Of a stretch of 64,000 nt of DNA, positions 52,299 to 60,757 are shown one piece after another. Position numbers and translations under genes: made by a program. Below the pieces are notes generated by a model. It did no database searches and had not been told where the DNA came from. It saw only the letters and a list, made by a program, of their open reading frames with translations. The stretch lies in the NCBI RefSeq assembly GCF_004363955.1, contig NZ_SNZR01000011.1:620001-684000 (forward strand), read 5' to 3'. Source of the DNA: Enterovirga rhinocerotis. GTDB taxonomy: Bacteria > Pseudomonadota > Alphaproteobacteria > Rhizobiales > Beijerinckiaceae. Numbering within the stretch: position 1 is the first letter of the stretch; each line of letters starts with the position of its first letter.

Positions 52299-53677
52299 GC
52301 CGCGTCTCCCTTCGAGGCGTGATGGAGGGCCGCGACCGCGCAGGAGGCGAGGCGCGACATCGGGCTGTCGGAACGCGAGTTCAGGATCACCGGAACGCGC
52401 GCGCCGAGCACGAGGCCAGCCCCTTCGGCGTGGCTGATGAAGGCGAGCTGCTTCGCCAGCATGTTGCCCGCGTCGATCCCCGGGACGACGAGGATGTTGG
52501 CGTGGCCTGCGACGCCGCCCTTGAGCCCCTTGGTCCGCGCGGCGCCGAGATCGACCGCGTTGTCCATGGCGAGAGGCCCGTCGACGAGCCCGCCCTTGAT
52601 CTGGCCGCGCTCGGCCATCTTCGAGAGAAGGGCGGCGTCGATCGAGGACTGGATCGCCGGGTTGACCGTCTCGACCGCCGAGAGCACCCCGGCCCGCGGC
52701 TCCATGCCGAGCGAGACGGCGAGATCGATCGCGTTCTGGACGATATCCGCCTTCGTGGCGAGATCGGGCGCGATGTTGATCGCCGCGTCCGTCACCATGA
52801 GGGGTTCCGGCAGCCCCGGCACGTCCATGACGAAGACGTGGGTGAAGCGGCGCCCGACGCGCAGGCCTTGGGCCTTGTCGAGCATCGGCTTCAGCAGGTC
52901 GTCGGTGTGGAGATGGCCCTTCATCACCGCGCCGGCCCGTCCTTCATGGACGAGCTTGCAGGCCGCGGCCGCGGCCGCGCCGTCGCCGGCGATCTCGATG
53001 ATCTCGATGCCGGCGAGATCCGCTGACATCCCCTCGGCGACGTTGCGGATCTTGTCGCCCCGCCCGATCAGGATCGGGGTGACGATCCCCTCCTTCGCCG
53101 CGAGCAGCGCGCCGCCGAGCGAGTTCTCGTCATGCGGGCAGACGACGGCGACAGGGACGGCCTTGAGGCTCTTCGCCCGTTCGAGCAGCGCCTCGAAATG
53201 GCGGTGGCGCTGGACGAGGAGGCCGGGGACCTCGACGCCCTCGCGCTCGAACTTCTCCTGCGGGGCGATGACGTCCGCCTCGCCGCTGACGATCAGGGCT
53301 CCGTCGGAGGGGCGCGTCACCTCCGTCTCGAGCCTGACGATGCCGTCGTCGCGCTTCTCGAGCACCTTGACGCGGCAGAGCAGCTCCTCGCCGGCATGGG
53401 CACGCTCGTGGAAGTCGAGCACCTGGCGGCGATAGAGCGTGCCGGCGCCGGGCAGCATCATGCCCAGCACGGCCGAGATCTGGGAGCCGACGAACATGCC
53501 GGGGGCCATGCTCTCGGGCTCGCCGTCGCCGTCGACGTCGATCCGCGGCGAGTGCATCGGGTTGTGGTTCCCCGAGACCGCCGCGAAGACGTAGAGGTCG
53601 TCCGGCGTGATCAGGCGGCGCAGTTCCGCCGTCTCGCCGGGCTGAAGCTCGGCGAAGGTGCGATTGGTCAGACGCAT
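52295..53677 (-). CDS. Bifunctional MaoC-like enoyl-CoA hydratase / phosphate acyltransferase
   Basis: 460 residues. Residues 1 to about 145 are a MaoC hot-dog domain (FAAVSGNHNPMHSPRIDVDG, MAPGMFVGSQISAVLGMMLP), which has the Asp/His-type dehydratase motif in a modified form. Residues about 160-460 are a Pta/Ptb phosphate acyltransferase (VVCPHDENSLGGALLAAKEG, GRAGAVMKGHLHTDDLLKPM, FVMDVPGLPEPLMVTDAAIN). The same fusion occurs in several Alphaproteobacteria. It can link crotonyl/3-hydroxybutyryl-CoA to acyl phosphate for acetate kinase. The start at 53677 is one base after the DUF3141 stop. Confidence 0.92.
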   Translation of the reverse strand: MRLTNRTFAELQPGETAELRRLITPDDLYVFAAVSGNHNPMHSPRIDVDGDGEPESMAPGMFVGSQISAVLGMMLPGAGTLYRRQVLDFHERAHAGEELLCRVKVLEKRDDGIVRLETEVTRPSDGALIVSGEADVIAPQEKFEREGVEVPGLLVQRHRHFEALLERAKSLKAVPVAVVCPHDENSLGGALLAAKEGIVTPILIGRGDKIRNVAEGMSADLAGIEIIEIAGDGAAAAAACKLVHEGRAGAVMKGHLHTDDLLKPMLDKAQGLRVGRRFTHVFVMDVPGLPEPLMVTDAAINIAPDLATKADIVQNAIDLAVSLGMEPRAGVLSAVETVNPAIQSSIDAALLSKMAERGQIKGGLVDGPLAMDNAVDLGAARTKGLKGGVAGHANILVVPGIDAGNMLAKQLAFISHAEGAGLVLGARVPVILNSRSDSPMSRLASCAVAALHHASKGDAA

Positions 53678-53678
53678 G

Positions 53679-56180
53679 TCAGGAGGCCTTGCCGGCGCCG
53701 GCGCCGTTCCGGTGGTTCCGCGCCGTCGCCGCGGCCTTGGCGGTCTCGACATTCGCGGTGACGGTGTCGGCGAGCGTCTCGGCGTCCTGGACCTCCGCCA
53801 GCGGATCGGTCTTCACCTCGGTATCGTCGTGCGGCAGGCCCAGCGCGTCCGCGAAACGATGCAGCAGCGCGAGGGTCTGAGGCGCCATCTCCTCGGCCGC
53901 TCCGGGGATGAAGCGGACGATCTTGAGCGCCAGTTCGCGATCCTTCCGCTCGGGGAGGAGGGCGGCGAGGGTTTGGATCGCCCGCTCCGGTTCGTAGGTC
54001 GCGATCAGGGTCTGCTCGTGGATGACCAGCGCCCGTCTTTCGGCGCCGAGCGACTTGAAGGGCTCGTCCTTCGTCAGCACCTGGCTCGACCGCTCCAGAC
54101 GGTCGCGGCGCACGATGCCGCGGTTGTCGGCGAGCAGGACCAGCATGCGGATCACGGCCTCGACGAAGCCGCCCCGCTCGATGTTGTAGAGGGCGTTCGC
54201 GACTTCCGGCAGGCCGCGCAGCTCATCGGTGTTCTTGAGCGTGCGGCGCGCCTCGTGGGTCTTGCCGAAGGCACGCGCCCAGGGCGTCCCCCAGAGGCTG
54301 TGGAAGGTCAGTTCGTACATCATGTCGCGGCTGTCGCGCCAGAAGTCGATCATCTGCTCGGTGGCGTCGGCCCAGAGCTCCTCGGCGGCGAGGAACGGGT
54401 TGTCCGGCGCCGCCTTGGCCCGGCTCGCGCGCACCTGTTCGGCGGCCGTGGCGATCGGCCCCGTCGCCGGGTTGCGCGAGGAGGCGAAGGCGCGGAGCAG
54501 CCTCTCCGGATGCATGGCGCGGCTCGCCTCGGCGGTCGAGGCGCTCACGCTTGCCTTGACGAGCGGGCGGACCATCGCGTCGTACATCTGCGCCTGGACC
54601 TCGGAGGCGCGGGCCACGGCGGCGAAGGGGCGCTCGTCGGCGAAGCCGTCATCGAGCGCGCGGATGTCGTCCAGCGTGCGCTCGACGAAGCCGACCGTGA
54701 AGCGCTTCTTGCCGTCCTGCTCCTTGATGTCCTCGATGCGCATCTCGTAGAGCCCCGGGGGCAGCGCCTCGATGGTCTCGAGCGTCGAGGCGACCTCGGC
54801 GTGCTCCTTCTTCGCGATCTGGGACGAGACGAAGATGCCCAGATGGCCGACCTGCTCGTGCACCATGTAGATGATCCGCTGGCCGCGGATGCGGATCTCG
54901 TCCACGTCGGCATAGGTCTCGGCGACCCAGTTCAGCGCCTGCTGCGGGGGCGTGATGTTGTCGCCGTGGCTCGCGAAGACGATGATCGGCGCGCGGATGG
55001 CCTTGAGGTCGATCGGGCGGCCGGGCTCGAGCCGCGCCTCGTTCTTCGACAGGCGGTTGCCGACGAAAAGCTGCTCGACGATCCAGCGGATCTCCGGCTC
55101 GGTCAGCAGGAAGAAGCCGCCCCACCACTTCTCGAATTCGAGGAAGGTCTGATCGCCCTTGTCGATGTCGCGGTAGAGATCGGTGTATTTCCGGAACAGC
55201 GTGCGAGCCGGGTTCAGCAGCTCGAAGTTCATGACGAGATGCGCGCCGTCGAAGACGCCGCCGCCGAGATCCGACAGGAACATCGGGATCCAGGTGCCGC
55301 CGAGCACGCCGGCATTGTAGCGCATCGGGTTCTCGCCGACGCGCCCGGCCCAGGGGGCGACCGGCGCGCCGTTGATGACGATCGGCCCGGTGATGTCGGT
55401 ATTGGTGGCGGCCAGGAGCAGCGTCGCCCAGCCGCCCTGGCAATTGCCCGTGACCACCGGCTTCGGCGAGGAGGGATGGCGCCGCATCACCTCGCGGACG
55501 AAGGCGGCCTGGCTGCGCGTGACGAAGGAGAGGAACTGGCCGGGTTCGGGCCGGCTCCGGAAGGCGACGAAATAGACCGGATGATGCTCGCGCAGCGCGA
55601 CGCCGACCTGGCTGTCGGCCTTGAAGCCGCCGATCCCCGGGCCGTGGCCGGCGCGCGGATCGATGATGATGTAGGGCCGGCGCGTGTCGTCGACGGTCAC
55701 GCCTTCGGGCGGCAGGATGCGCAGCAGCATGTAGTTGGACGGGTAGGGCATGTCGCGCCCGTCCATCACGATCTCGTAATCGTAGATCAGCACGGGCGGG
55801 CAATCGGCCGCCTCGTGCTCGAGGAAGATGTCGCCGCGCTTGCGCAGCGTGTCGGCGGCGAGGACGAGCCGTTCGGCCGAGTCGCGCTGGTATTCGAGCC
55901 AGTCGTTCGGCAGGCGGCCTCCGGTCTGGGCGTTGCGCAGCCCGGTGATCAGCGCGCCGGCGGCCTCGTTCAGCTTGCGGGCGCGGGCCGAATGCGTGTC
56001 GAGGATGCGCCGGGAATGTTTGGCCGCCGCGGTGGTCAGGATGTCGCCCGTGGCCGAGAAGGCCTCGGTTTCGAGCTTGGCCCCGTCGAGATTGCGCTGG
56101 ACGACGTCGATCGCGTCGCTCTCCGCGCGCGGGATGCCGGGCTGCTGGCGGGGGTCGAAGAGTTCGAAGATGCTGGCCAT
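53679..56180 (-). CDS. DUF3141 protein, PHA-synthase-like alpha/beta hydrolase
   Basis: 833 residues. The core (about residues 130-460) is an alpha/beta hydrolase whose catalytic pattern is that of polyhydroxyalkanoate synthases: nucleophile Cys247 in VVTGNCQGGWATLLL, Asp407 in VFASHGDNITPPQQAL and His446 in HEQVGHLGIFVS. RRPYIIIDPRAGHGPGIGGF and YFVAFRSRPEPGQFL are DUF3141 signatures. The N-terminal 130 residues are helical, like the oligomerisation region of PHA synthases, and the long C-terminal half is unique to this family. The function is not established; polymer or thioester chemistry is inferred. It lies between fabI and the phosphotransacetylase fusion. Confidence 0.88.
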   Translation of the reverse strand: MASIFELFDPRQQPGIPRAESDAIDVVQRNLDGAKLETEAFSATGDILTTAAAKHSRRILDTHSARARKLNEAAGALITGLRNAQTGGRLPNDWLEYQRDSAERLVLAADTLRKRGDIFLEHEAADCPPVLIYDYEIVMDGRDMPYPSNYMLLRILPPEGVTVDDTRRPYIIIDPRAGHGPGIGGFKADSQVGVALREHHPVYFVAFRSRPEPGQFLSFVTRSQAAFVREVMRRHPSSPKPVVTGNCQGGWATLLLAATNTDITGPIVINGAPVAPWAGRVGENPMRYNAGVLGGTWIPMFLSDLGGGVFDGAHLVMNFELLNPARTLFRKYTDLYRDIDKGDQTFLEFEKWWGGFFLLTEPEIRWIVEQLFVGNRLSKNEARLEPGRPIDLKAIRAPIIVFASHGDNITPPQQALNWVAETYADVDEIRIRGQRIIYMVHEQVGHLGIFVSSQIAKKEHAEVASTLETIEALPPGLYEMRIEDIKEQDGKKRFTVGFVERTLDDIRALDDGFADERPFAAVARASEVQAQMYDAMVRPLVKASVSASTAEASRAMHPERLLRAFASSRNPATGPIATAAEQVRASRAKAAPDNPFLAAEELWADATEQMIDFWRDSRDMMYELTFHSLWGTPWARAFGKTHEARRTLKNTDELRGLPEVANALYNIERGGFVEAVIRMLVLLADNRGIVRRDRLERSSQVLTKDEPFKSLGAERRALVIHEQTLIATYEPERAIQTLAALLPERKDRELALKIVRFIPGAAEEMAPQTLALLHRFADALGLPHDDTEVKTDPLAEVQDAETLADTVTANVETAKAAATARNHRNGAGAGKAS

Positions 56181-56194
56181 GGCTCCGTTATCCT

Positions 56195-56959
56195 TCAGGC
56201 GATGATCGAGTAGCCGCCATCGATGGCGTGGACGCCGCCGGTCAGGTTCCGCGCCTCGTCGGAGGCGAGGAAGGCCGCGACGGCGCCGACATCCTCGATG
56301 GTGGTGAGCTGGTGGGTGGGCGAATGGCGGGTGGCGGCGGCGAGCAACTCGTCGAAATGGTCGATGCCCGAGGCGGCCCGCGTCGCCAGGGGTCCGGGCG
56401 ACAGGGCATGGACGCGGATGCCCTTCTCGCCGAGTTCGGCGGCGGCGTAGCGCACCGAGCTTTCGAGCGCGGCCTTCACCGGCCCCATGATGTTGTAGTG
56501 CCGGACGACCTGGGAGGAGCCGAAGAACGAGACGGAGAGGCAGGTGCCGCCTTCGCTCATCAGGGGCTCGGCGTGCCGCATCATCCGCAGGAACGAATGG
56601 ACCGAGACGTCCATCGCCTTGGCGAAGCCTTCGACGGAGGAATCGACCACCCGTCCGTGCAGATCGGCCTTGGGCGCGAAGGCGATGGAGTGCAGCAGGA
56701 TGTCGAGGCTGCCCCAGCGTTCGCGGATCTCGTCGAAGAGCGCCTCCATGGCGCCCGGCTCGGTCACGTCGAGACGTGCCATGATCGGCGCTTCGAGCTG
56801 CTCCGCGAGCGGGCGCACATGCGGCTCGGCCTTGTCGTTCAGCCAGGTGACGGCGATCTCGGCGCCCTGCCGACGGAAGGCCTGCGCGCAGCCCCAGGCG
56901 ATCGAATCCTCGTTGGCGATGCCGACGACCAGGGCCTTACGGCCGCGAAGCGAAAACAT
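56195..56959 (-). CDS. fabI: Enoyl-ACP reductase FabI
   Basis: 254-residue short-chain dehydrogenase fold. The N-terminus MFSLRGRKALVVGIANEDSI and the SIAFAPKADLHGRVVD stretch are FabI features, and the catalytic pair Tyr155 and Lys162 is in VVRHYNIMGPVKAALE. It reduces trans-2-enoyl-ACP (or -CoA) with NADH. The second of two close ATGs (56959) is preferred because GGGAG is six bases before it but directly abuts the first. As first gene of the operon with PHA-like and acyl-CoA genes it may be a dedicated paralogue rather than the housekeeping reductase. Confidence 0.9.
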   Translation of the reverse strand: MFSLRGRKALVVGIANEDSIAWGCAQAFRRQGAEIAVTWLNDKAEPHVRPLAEQLEAPIMARLDVTEPGAMEALFDEIRERWGSLDILLHSIAFAPKADLHGRVVDSSVEGFAKAMDVSVHSFLRMMRHAEPLMSEGGTCLSVSFFGSSQVVRHYNIMGPVKAALESSVRYAAAELGEKGIRVHALSPGPLATRAASGIDHFDELLAAATRHSPTHQLTTIEDVGAVAAFLASDEARNLTGGVHAIDGGYSIIA

Positions 56960-57182
56960 TCCCATCTCCCGCTGCTGCGGTGCACCATTGCCCCGCTTCG
57001 GCGTCGAAGATGTGACAGGCCGGGATCCATCGTTGCCTTGCGAGGAGGTGCCGCAAAGATCGGCCGATCGCGGCGCAAGGTTCATGCCGGTGCGTCGTCC
57101 TCCCGCGCGCTGCAGAGGGTCGACAGTATGCGGCACCACGACGTCGGAGCACGCCGATGGTCCCGTGAACCGGCAGCCTGCT

Positions 57183-57938
57183 CTAGGCTCCGTCCGATTC
57201 GGTCCTGCTGGCCGTGACATGCACGACGTGCTCGGTGACGGGCCGGTCGCCGAGGAGGTGCTCGTCGACGATCCGGTCGAGCGCCGTGCGATCGAGCGCG
57301 CCGTACCAGGTCCCGTCCGGATGGACGGTCATGAGCGGGCCGAGATTGCAGGGATAGAGGCAGCTCACGCGGGCGCACATGACCCGCTTCGGGCCGGCGG
57401 CAAGAGCGCGATGGGTCTTCATGCGGGCGCGCAGATGCTGCCAGAGCGGCTCCGCCGACCGATGGAGGCATCGCGCGCCGACGCAGAAGAAGAGCTGGCG
57501 TCCGTGTTCGGGGATCTTCGACCAGCCCGGCTTGCCGAGGCTCGGCTTCGTCAGCGCGACATCGGTGGCGGGACCTGCGAGCGAGGCCGTGACGGCGGCG
57601 GCGAGGTCGAGCGAGGCCTCGACCGGCGCGGCGAGACGCACGGCGAGCGAGGCGTCGCGGTCCGCCCGCCACTGGCTCAGGGCCCCGGCGAGCCAGACCG
57701 AGAGCGACGGATCGGCCGGCACCATGCACGGCACGACGACGGCCTCGCGGGTGCCCTCGGTCTCCAGCGCGTCGAGTACGTCCGGCAGCGAGGGGCCGGT
57801 GAGATCGGCGAAGGCCCAGCGGATGGCGGGCGGCTCGGAGGTCTCCGCCGCGAGACGCCGCGCGATCGAGGCCAGGGATTGTTCGGCGGCGAAGGAGGCG
57901 CGCCCGTAGAGCACGATCGTCGGCACGGTGTCGGGCAT
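57183..57938 (-). CDS. CbiX-like domain fused to a thioredoxin-like [2Fe-2S] ferredoxin
   Basis: 251 residues. The first about 125 resemble a CbiX/sirohydrochlorin chelatase half (TIVLYGRASFAAEQSLASIA, REAVVVPCMVPADPSLSVWL). The His expected where chelatases have HG is Tyr here (YG), so metal insertion is doubtful. The rest is a thioredoxin-like ferredoxin with cluster cysteines in FFCVGARCLHR and VMCARVSCLYPCNLGPLM. It is the last gene of the corrinoid-type uptake operon, five bases after the permease. It may handle reduction or chelation of an imported cofactor; this is inference from neighbours. Confidence 0.75.
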   Translation of the reverse strand: MPDTVPTIVLYGRASFAAEQSLASIARRLAAETSEPPAIRWAFADLTGPSLPDVLDALETEGTREAVVVPCMVPADPSLSVWLAGALSQWRADRDASLAVRLAAPVEASLDLAAAVTASLAGPATDVALTKPSLGKPGWSKIPEHGRQLFFCVGARCLHRSAEPLWQHLRARMKTHRALAAGPKRVMCARVSCLYPCNLGPLMTVHPDGTWYGALDRTALDRIVDEHLLGDRPVTEHVVHVTASRTESDGA

Positions 57939-57943
57939 GTCGG

Positions 57944-58993
57944 CTATCCGGTCTGTCGGCGGCGCATGAGCCAGAGGAAGAAGACGCCGCCGATCGACGC
58001 CGTCACGATCCCGAGCGGAATCTCGCGCGGGGCGAAGGCGACCCTCGCGAAGGCATCGACCCAGACCAGGAACAGCGCGCCGAGCAGGGCCGAGAGCGGC
58101 AGGAGACGGCGGAGGTCGCCCCCCACCACCATCCGGGCGATATGCGGCAGGATCAGTCCGACGAAGCCGATCCCGCCGCTCGCCGAGACGATCGCGCCGG
58201 TGATCAGGGCGGTGACGACGAACATCTCGATCCGCAGCCGCGGCGGATCGATGCCGAGGCTGCGGGCGGTGTCGTCGCCGAAGGCAAGCGCGTTGACGGA
58301 CGGCGCGCGCAGCCGCAGCCAGACGAGGCCGATCACGGTCACGAGGAGCGGCACGGGCACCATCGCCCAGCGGGCCGCTCCGAACCCGCCCATCATCCAG
58401 AACAGGGCCGAATCCGCGCCCCGGTCGACGGCGCCGACGATGAGGAGGTTCGTCGCCGCCTGGAGGACGAAGGCGACCGCGACCCCGGTGAGGACGAGGC
58501 GCTCGCTCGTCGGTGCGCCGTCGCGCCCGCGCGCCGCGGCGAAGACGAGCGCCATGGCGAGGAGGGCGCCGAGAAAGGCCGCGCCCGGCAGCGTCACCGG
58601 CCCCGCATAGGCCGTCGCGTAGAGGATGACGAGCACCGCGCCGAAGGCGGCGCCGGACGAGACGCCGAAGAGATAGGGATCGGCGAGGGGGTTCCGGGTC
58701 AGGACCTGAAGGATCGCCCCGACCGCGGCAAGGCCCGCGCCCGCGACGGCGGCGAGCACGATCCGCGGCAGGCGCAGCTCCCAGACGATGTTGCGCTCGG
58801 CCCGGCTCCATCCGCCGGGCGCGGAGAGGCCGAGCCCTTCGCCGACGATCCCGAAGGCCGTCCGGACCGGGATCGGCACGGCGCCGAAGGCGATCACGGC
58901 GATGCCCGAGACGAGAAGCACGAGCGCGAGCGCGAGGCAGGCGAGGCGGAAGACGACGGGCCGCCGCAGCGCGGCCAGGGCCGGCCGGCTCAT
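57944..58993 (-). CDS. ABC importer permease, FecCD/BtuC type
   Basis: 349 residues, about ten membrane segments. FecCD hallmarks are LRLPRIVLAAVAGAGLAAVG near the N-terminus, QVLTRNPLADPYLFGVSSGA, and the cytoplasmic ATPase-contact loop GGIGFVGLILPHIARMVVGG. It imports iron-siderophore, haem or cobalamin; the riboswitch upstream of the operon favours a corrinoid. The ATG overlaps the binding-protein stop by 4 bases. Confidence 0.93.
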   Translation of the reverse strand: MSRPALAALRRPVVFRLACLALALVLLVSGIAVIAFGAVPIPVRTAFGIVGEGLGLSAPGGWSRAERNIVWELRLPRIVLAAVAGAGLAAVGAILQVLTRNPLADPYLFGVSSGAAFGAVLVILYATAYAGPVTLPGAAFLGALLAMALVFAAARGRDGAPTSERLVLTGVAVAFVLQAATNLLIVGAVDRGADSALFWMMGGFGAARWAMVPVPLLVTVIGLVWLRLRAPSVNALAFGDDTARSLGIDPPRLRIEMFVVTALITGAIVSASGGIGFVGLILPHIARMVVGGDLRRLLPLSALLGALFLVWVDAFARVAFAPREIPLGIVTASIGGVFFLWLMRRRQTG

Positions 58994-59958
58994 CGGAACC
59001 TGTCCGGATGGAGGGCGCGGGCGATCTTCTCGAGCCCGTCGATGCTGCGTGTCGAGGGCGTCTGCTCGGCATAGGTCAGCGGGATGAAGCGACGCTCGCG
59101 GATCGCCTCGACATGCGAGAGCTGGGGATCGGAGAGGAGGTGGCGGATCGTCTGCTCGATCGGCACGCGATGGTCGTTCACGATGATCCATTGCGGATCG
59201 CGCTTGGCCACCTCTTCCCAGTTCACCCGGACATAGCTGTTGGCGATGTCGTCGAAGAGGCTTTCGCCGCCGCCGAGACGGATGATGAGCGCGGTCATCC
59301 CCTCGCGCCCGACGGAGAGCGGCGGCGAGGGCGAGTAGCAATCGTCGCAATACATCACGCGCGGCCGGCTCGGCACGCCCTGCAGGCGGTCCGCGACGGC
59401 GGCGACGCGCGCCTTCTGCGCGGCGATCACCGCCTCGGCCCGCTCCCGGATGCCGAAGAGGGCGCCGAGCGCCGCGATGTCGGCATAGAGCGTTTCCATC
59501 CCGATGGGCTCGCGCTTGCCGATCCGGATGCAGCTCTCGCGCAGGACGTAGGTCTTGACGCCCATCGTCGCGAGCGAGGCCGGCGTCAGGCCGGTCGAGG
59601 CGCGGAAGCCGTAGCTCCAGCCGGCGAACATGAAATCCGGGTCGAGCCCGAGGACCGCCTCGAGCGAGGGATAGCGGTCGATGAACTGGTTGAGGCCGGC
59701 GATGACCTTCGGGTCGCCGACGAGATGGCGCTCGACGCCCCTGATCCCCGAGACGCCGACGATCCGGTCGGCGAGGCCGAGATCGAGGATGGTCTGGACC
59801 ATGTTGGTGTCGTTGACGAGCGCCCGTTTCGGCGGTCCGTCGAAGCGCACGCGGTCGAAGCAGCTTTCGACCTCGACCGGGTAGGTCTGCGCGACAGCTC
59901 CGAGGGAGCCCGCGAGGAGGCCGATCGCGGCGAGGGCGAGGAGGTGCGCGCGCATCAT
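58990..59958 (-). CDS. Periplasmic binding protein, BtuF/FepB type
   Basis: 322 residues. The signal peptide (MMRAHLLALAAIGLLAGSLG) ends near AVAQT. Lobe 1 has LVNDTNMVQTILDLGLADRI and DPDFMFAGWSYGFR; lobe 2 has RVMYCDDCYSPSPPLSVGRE and PQWIIVNDHRVPIEQTIRHL. It is a long-helix type III binding protein. Two cysteines close together in YCDDCY are unusual for BtuF. The start overlaps the ATPase stop by 4 bases. The ligand is probably a corrinoid or a metal chelate. Confidence 0.88.
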   Translation of the reverse strand: MMRAHLLALAAIGLLAGSLGAVAQTYPVEVESCFDRVRFDGPPKRALVNDTNMVQTILDLGLADRIVGVSGIRGVERHLVGDPKVIAGLNQFIDRYPSLEAVLGLDPDFMFAGWSYGFRASTGLTPASLATMGVKTYVLRESCIRIGKREPIGMETLYADIAALGALFGIRERAEAVIAAQKARVAAVADRLQGVPSRPRVMYCDDCYSPSPPLSVGREGMTALIIRLGGGESLFDDIANSYVRVNWEEVAKRDPQWIIVNDHRVPIEQTIRHLLSDPQLSHVEAIRERRFIPLTYAEQTPSTRSIDGLEKIARALHPDRFR

Positions 59959-60749
59959 GGCCCGTCTCCGGCGAGCGGCTGGAGGTCGATCCTGATCTGT
60001 CCCGTCGCCGGCTGGCGGTCGACACTCGCGGCGACGCCGTAGACCGCGCCGATCGTCGCCGAGGTCAGAGCCTCGTCCGGCGGGCCGTCCGCTCGCAGGC
60101 GGCCCCGGTCGAGGAGGAGGATGCGGTCGCAAAGGCGCCCGGCGAACTCGATGTCGTGCAGGGTCGCGATCACCGTGATGCCGAGGCGCCTGACGCAGGC
60201 CAAGACCTCGAAGCGGTGCCGGATGTCGAGATGGTTGGTCGGCTCGTCGAGGAGGAGGATCGAGGGCTCCTGCGCGATCGCGCGCGCGATCATCGTCCGC
60301 TGGCGCTCGCCCCCGGACAGCGTCTCGACGGGGCGGTCGGCGAGCCCGAGGAGGTCGAATTCCGACAGCCAGCTTTCGACCACCTCGCGGTCCCGGCCGG
60401 TGCCGCCCTGCAGGAGGCCGCCGCGATGGGCGAGCCGGCCCATCCCGACGACGTCGCGCACGGTGTAGCCGAGCCCGCCGGCGGCGTCCTGCGCCTGGAG
60501 CGAGAGCGTCCGCGCGAGACGGGCGGGCGGCACGGTTGCGACATCCTCGCCGTCGATCAGGACCCGGCCCCCGCTCGGCTTCTGGAGCCCCGCGATGCAG
60601 CGCAGCAGCGTCGTCTTCCCCGATCCGTTCGGGCCGAGGATGCCGACGAAGGCGCCCGCCGCGACCGAGAGGTCGATGCCGCGCACGGCCTCGACCTCGC
60701 CGAAGCGGCAGACGAGGCCGTCGACGACGACGGGGGAGCCTTCGCCCAC
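59955..60749 (-). CDS. ABC importer ATPase, BtuD/FepC type
   Basis: 264 residues with a GTG start at 60749, nine bases after the TonB receptor stop; the upstream ATG would overlap the receptor by 55 bases. Walker A is GPNGSGKTTLLRCIAGLQKP, signature TLSGGERQRTMIARAIAQEP, Walker B LLLDEPTNHLD, switch His in IATLHDIEFAG. It powers the permease of the same operon. The order receptor-ATPase-binding protein-permease is unusual but all parts are coupled. Confidence 0.92.
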   Translation of the reverse strand: MGEGSPVVVDGLVCRFGEVEAVRGIDLSVAAGAFVGILGPNGSGKTTLLRCIAGLQKPSGGRVLIDGEDVATVPPARLARTLSLQAQDAAGGLGYTVRDVVGMGRLAHRGGLLQGGTGRDREVVESWLSEFDLLGLADRPVETLSGGERQRTMIARAIAQEPSILLLDEPTNHLDIRHRFEVLACVRRLGITVIATLHDIEFAGRLCDRILLLDRGRLRADGPPDEALTSATIGAVYGVAASVDRQPATGQIRIDLQPLAGDGP

Positions 60750-60757
60750 GCGGCGGC

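Noticed and set aside
56960-57220. N-terminal extension of FabI
   Set aside because: The extra residues are not conserved in FabI, and a good ribosome-binding site exists only for the ATG at 56959.
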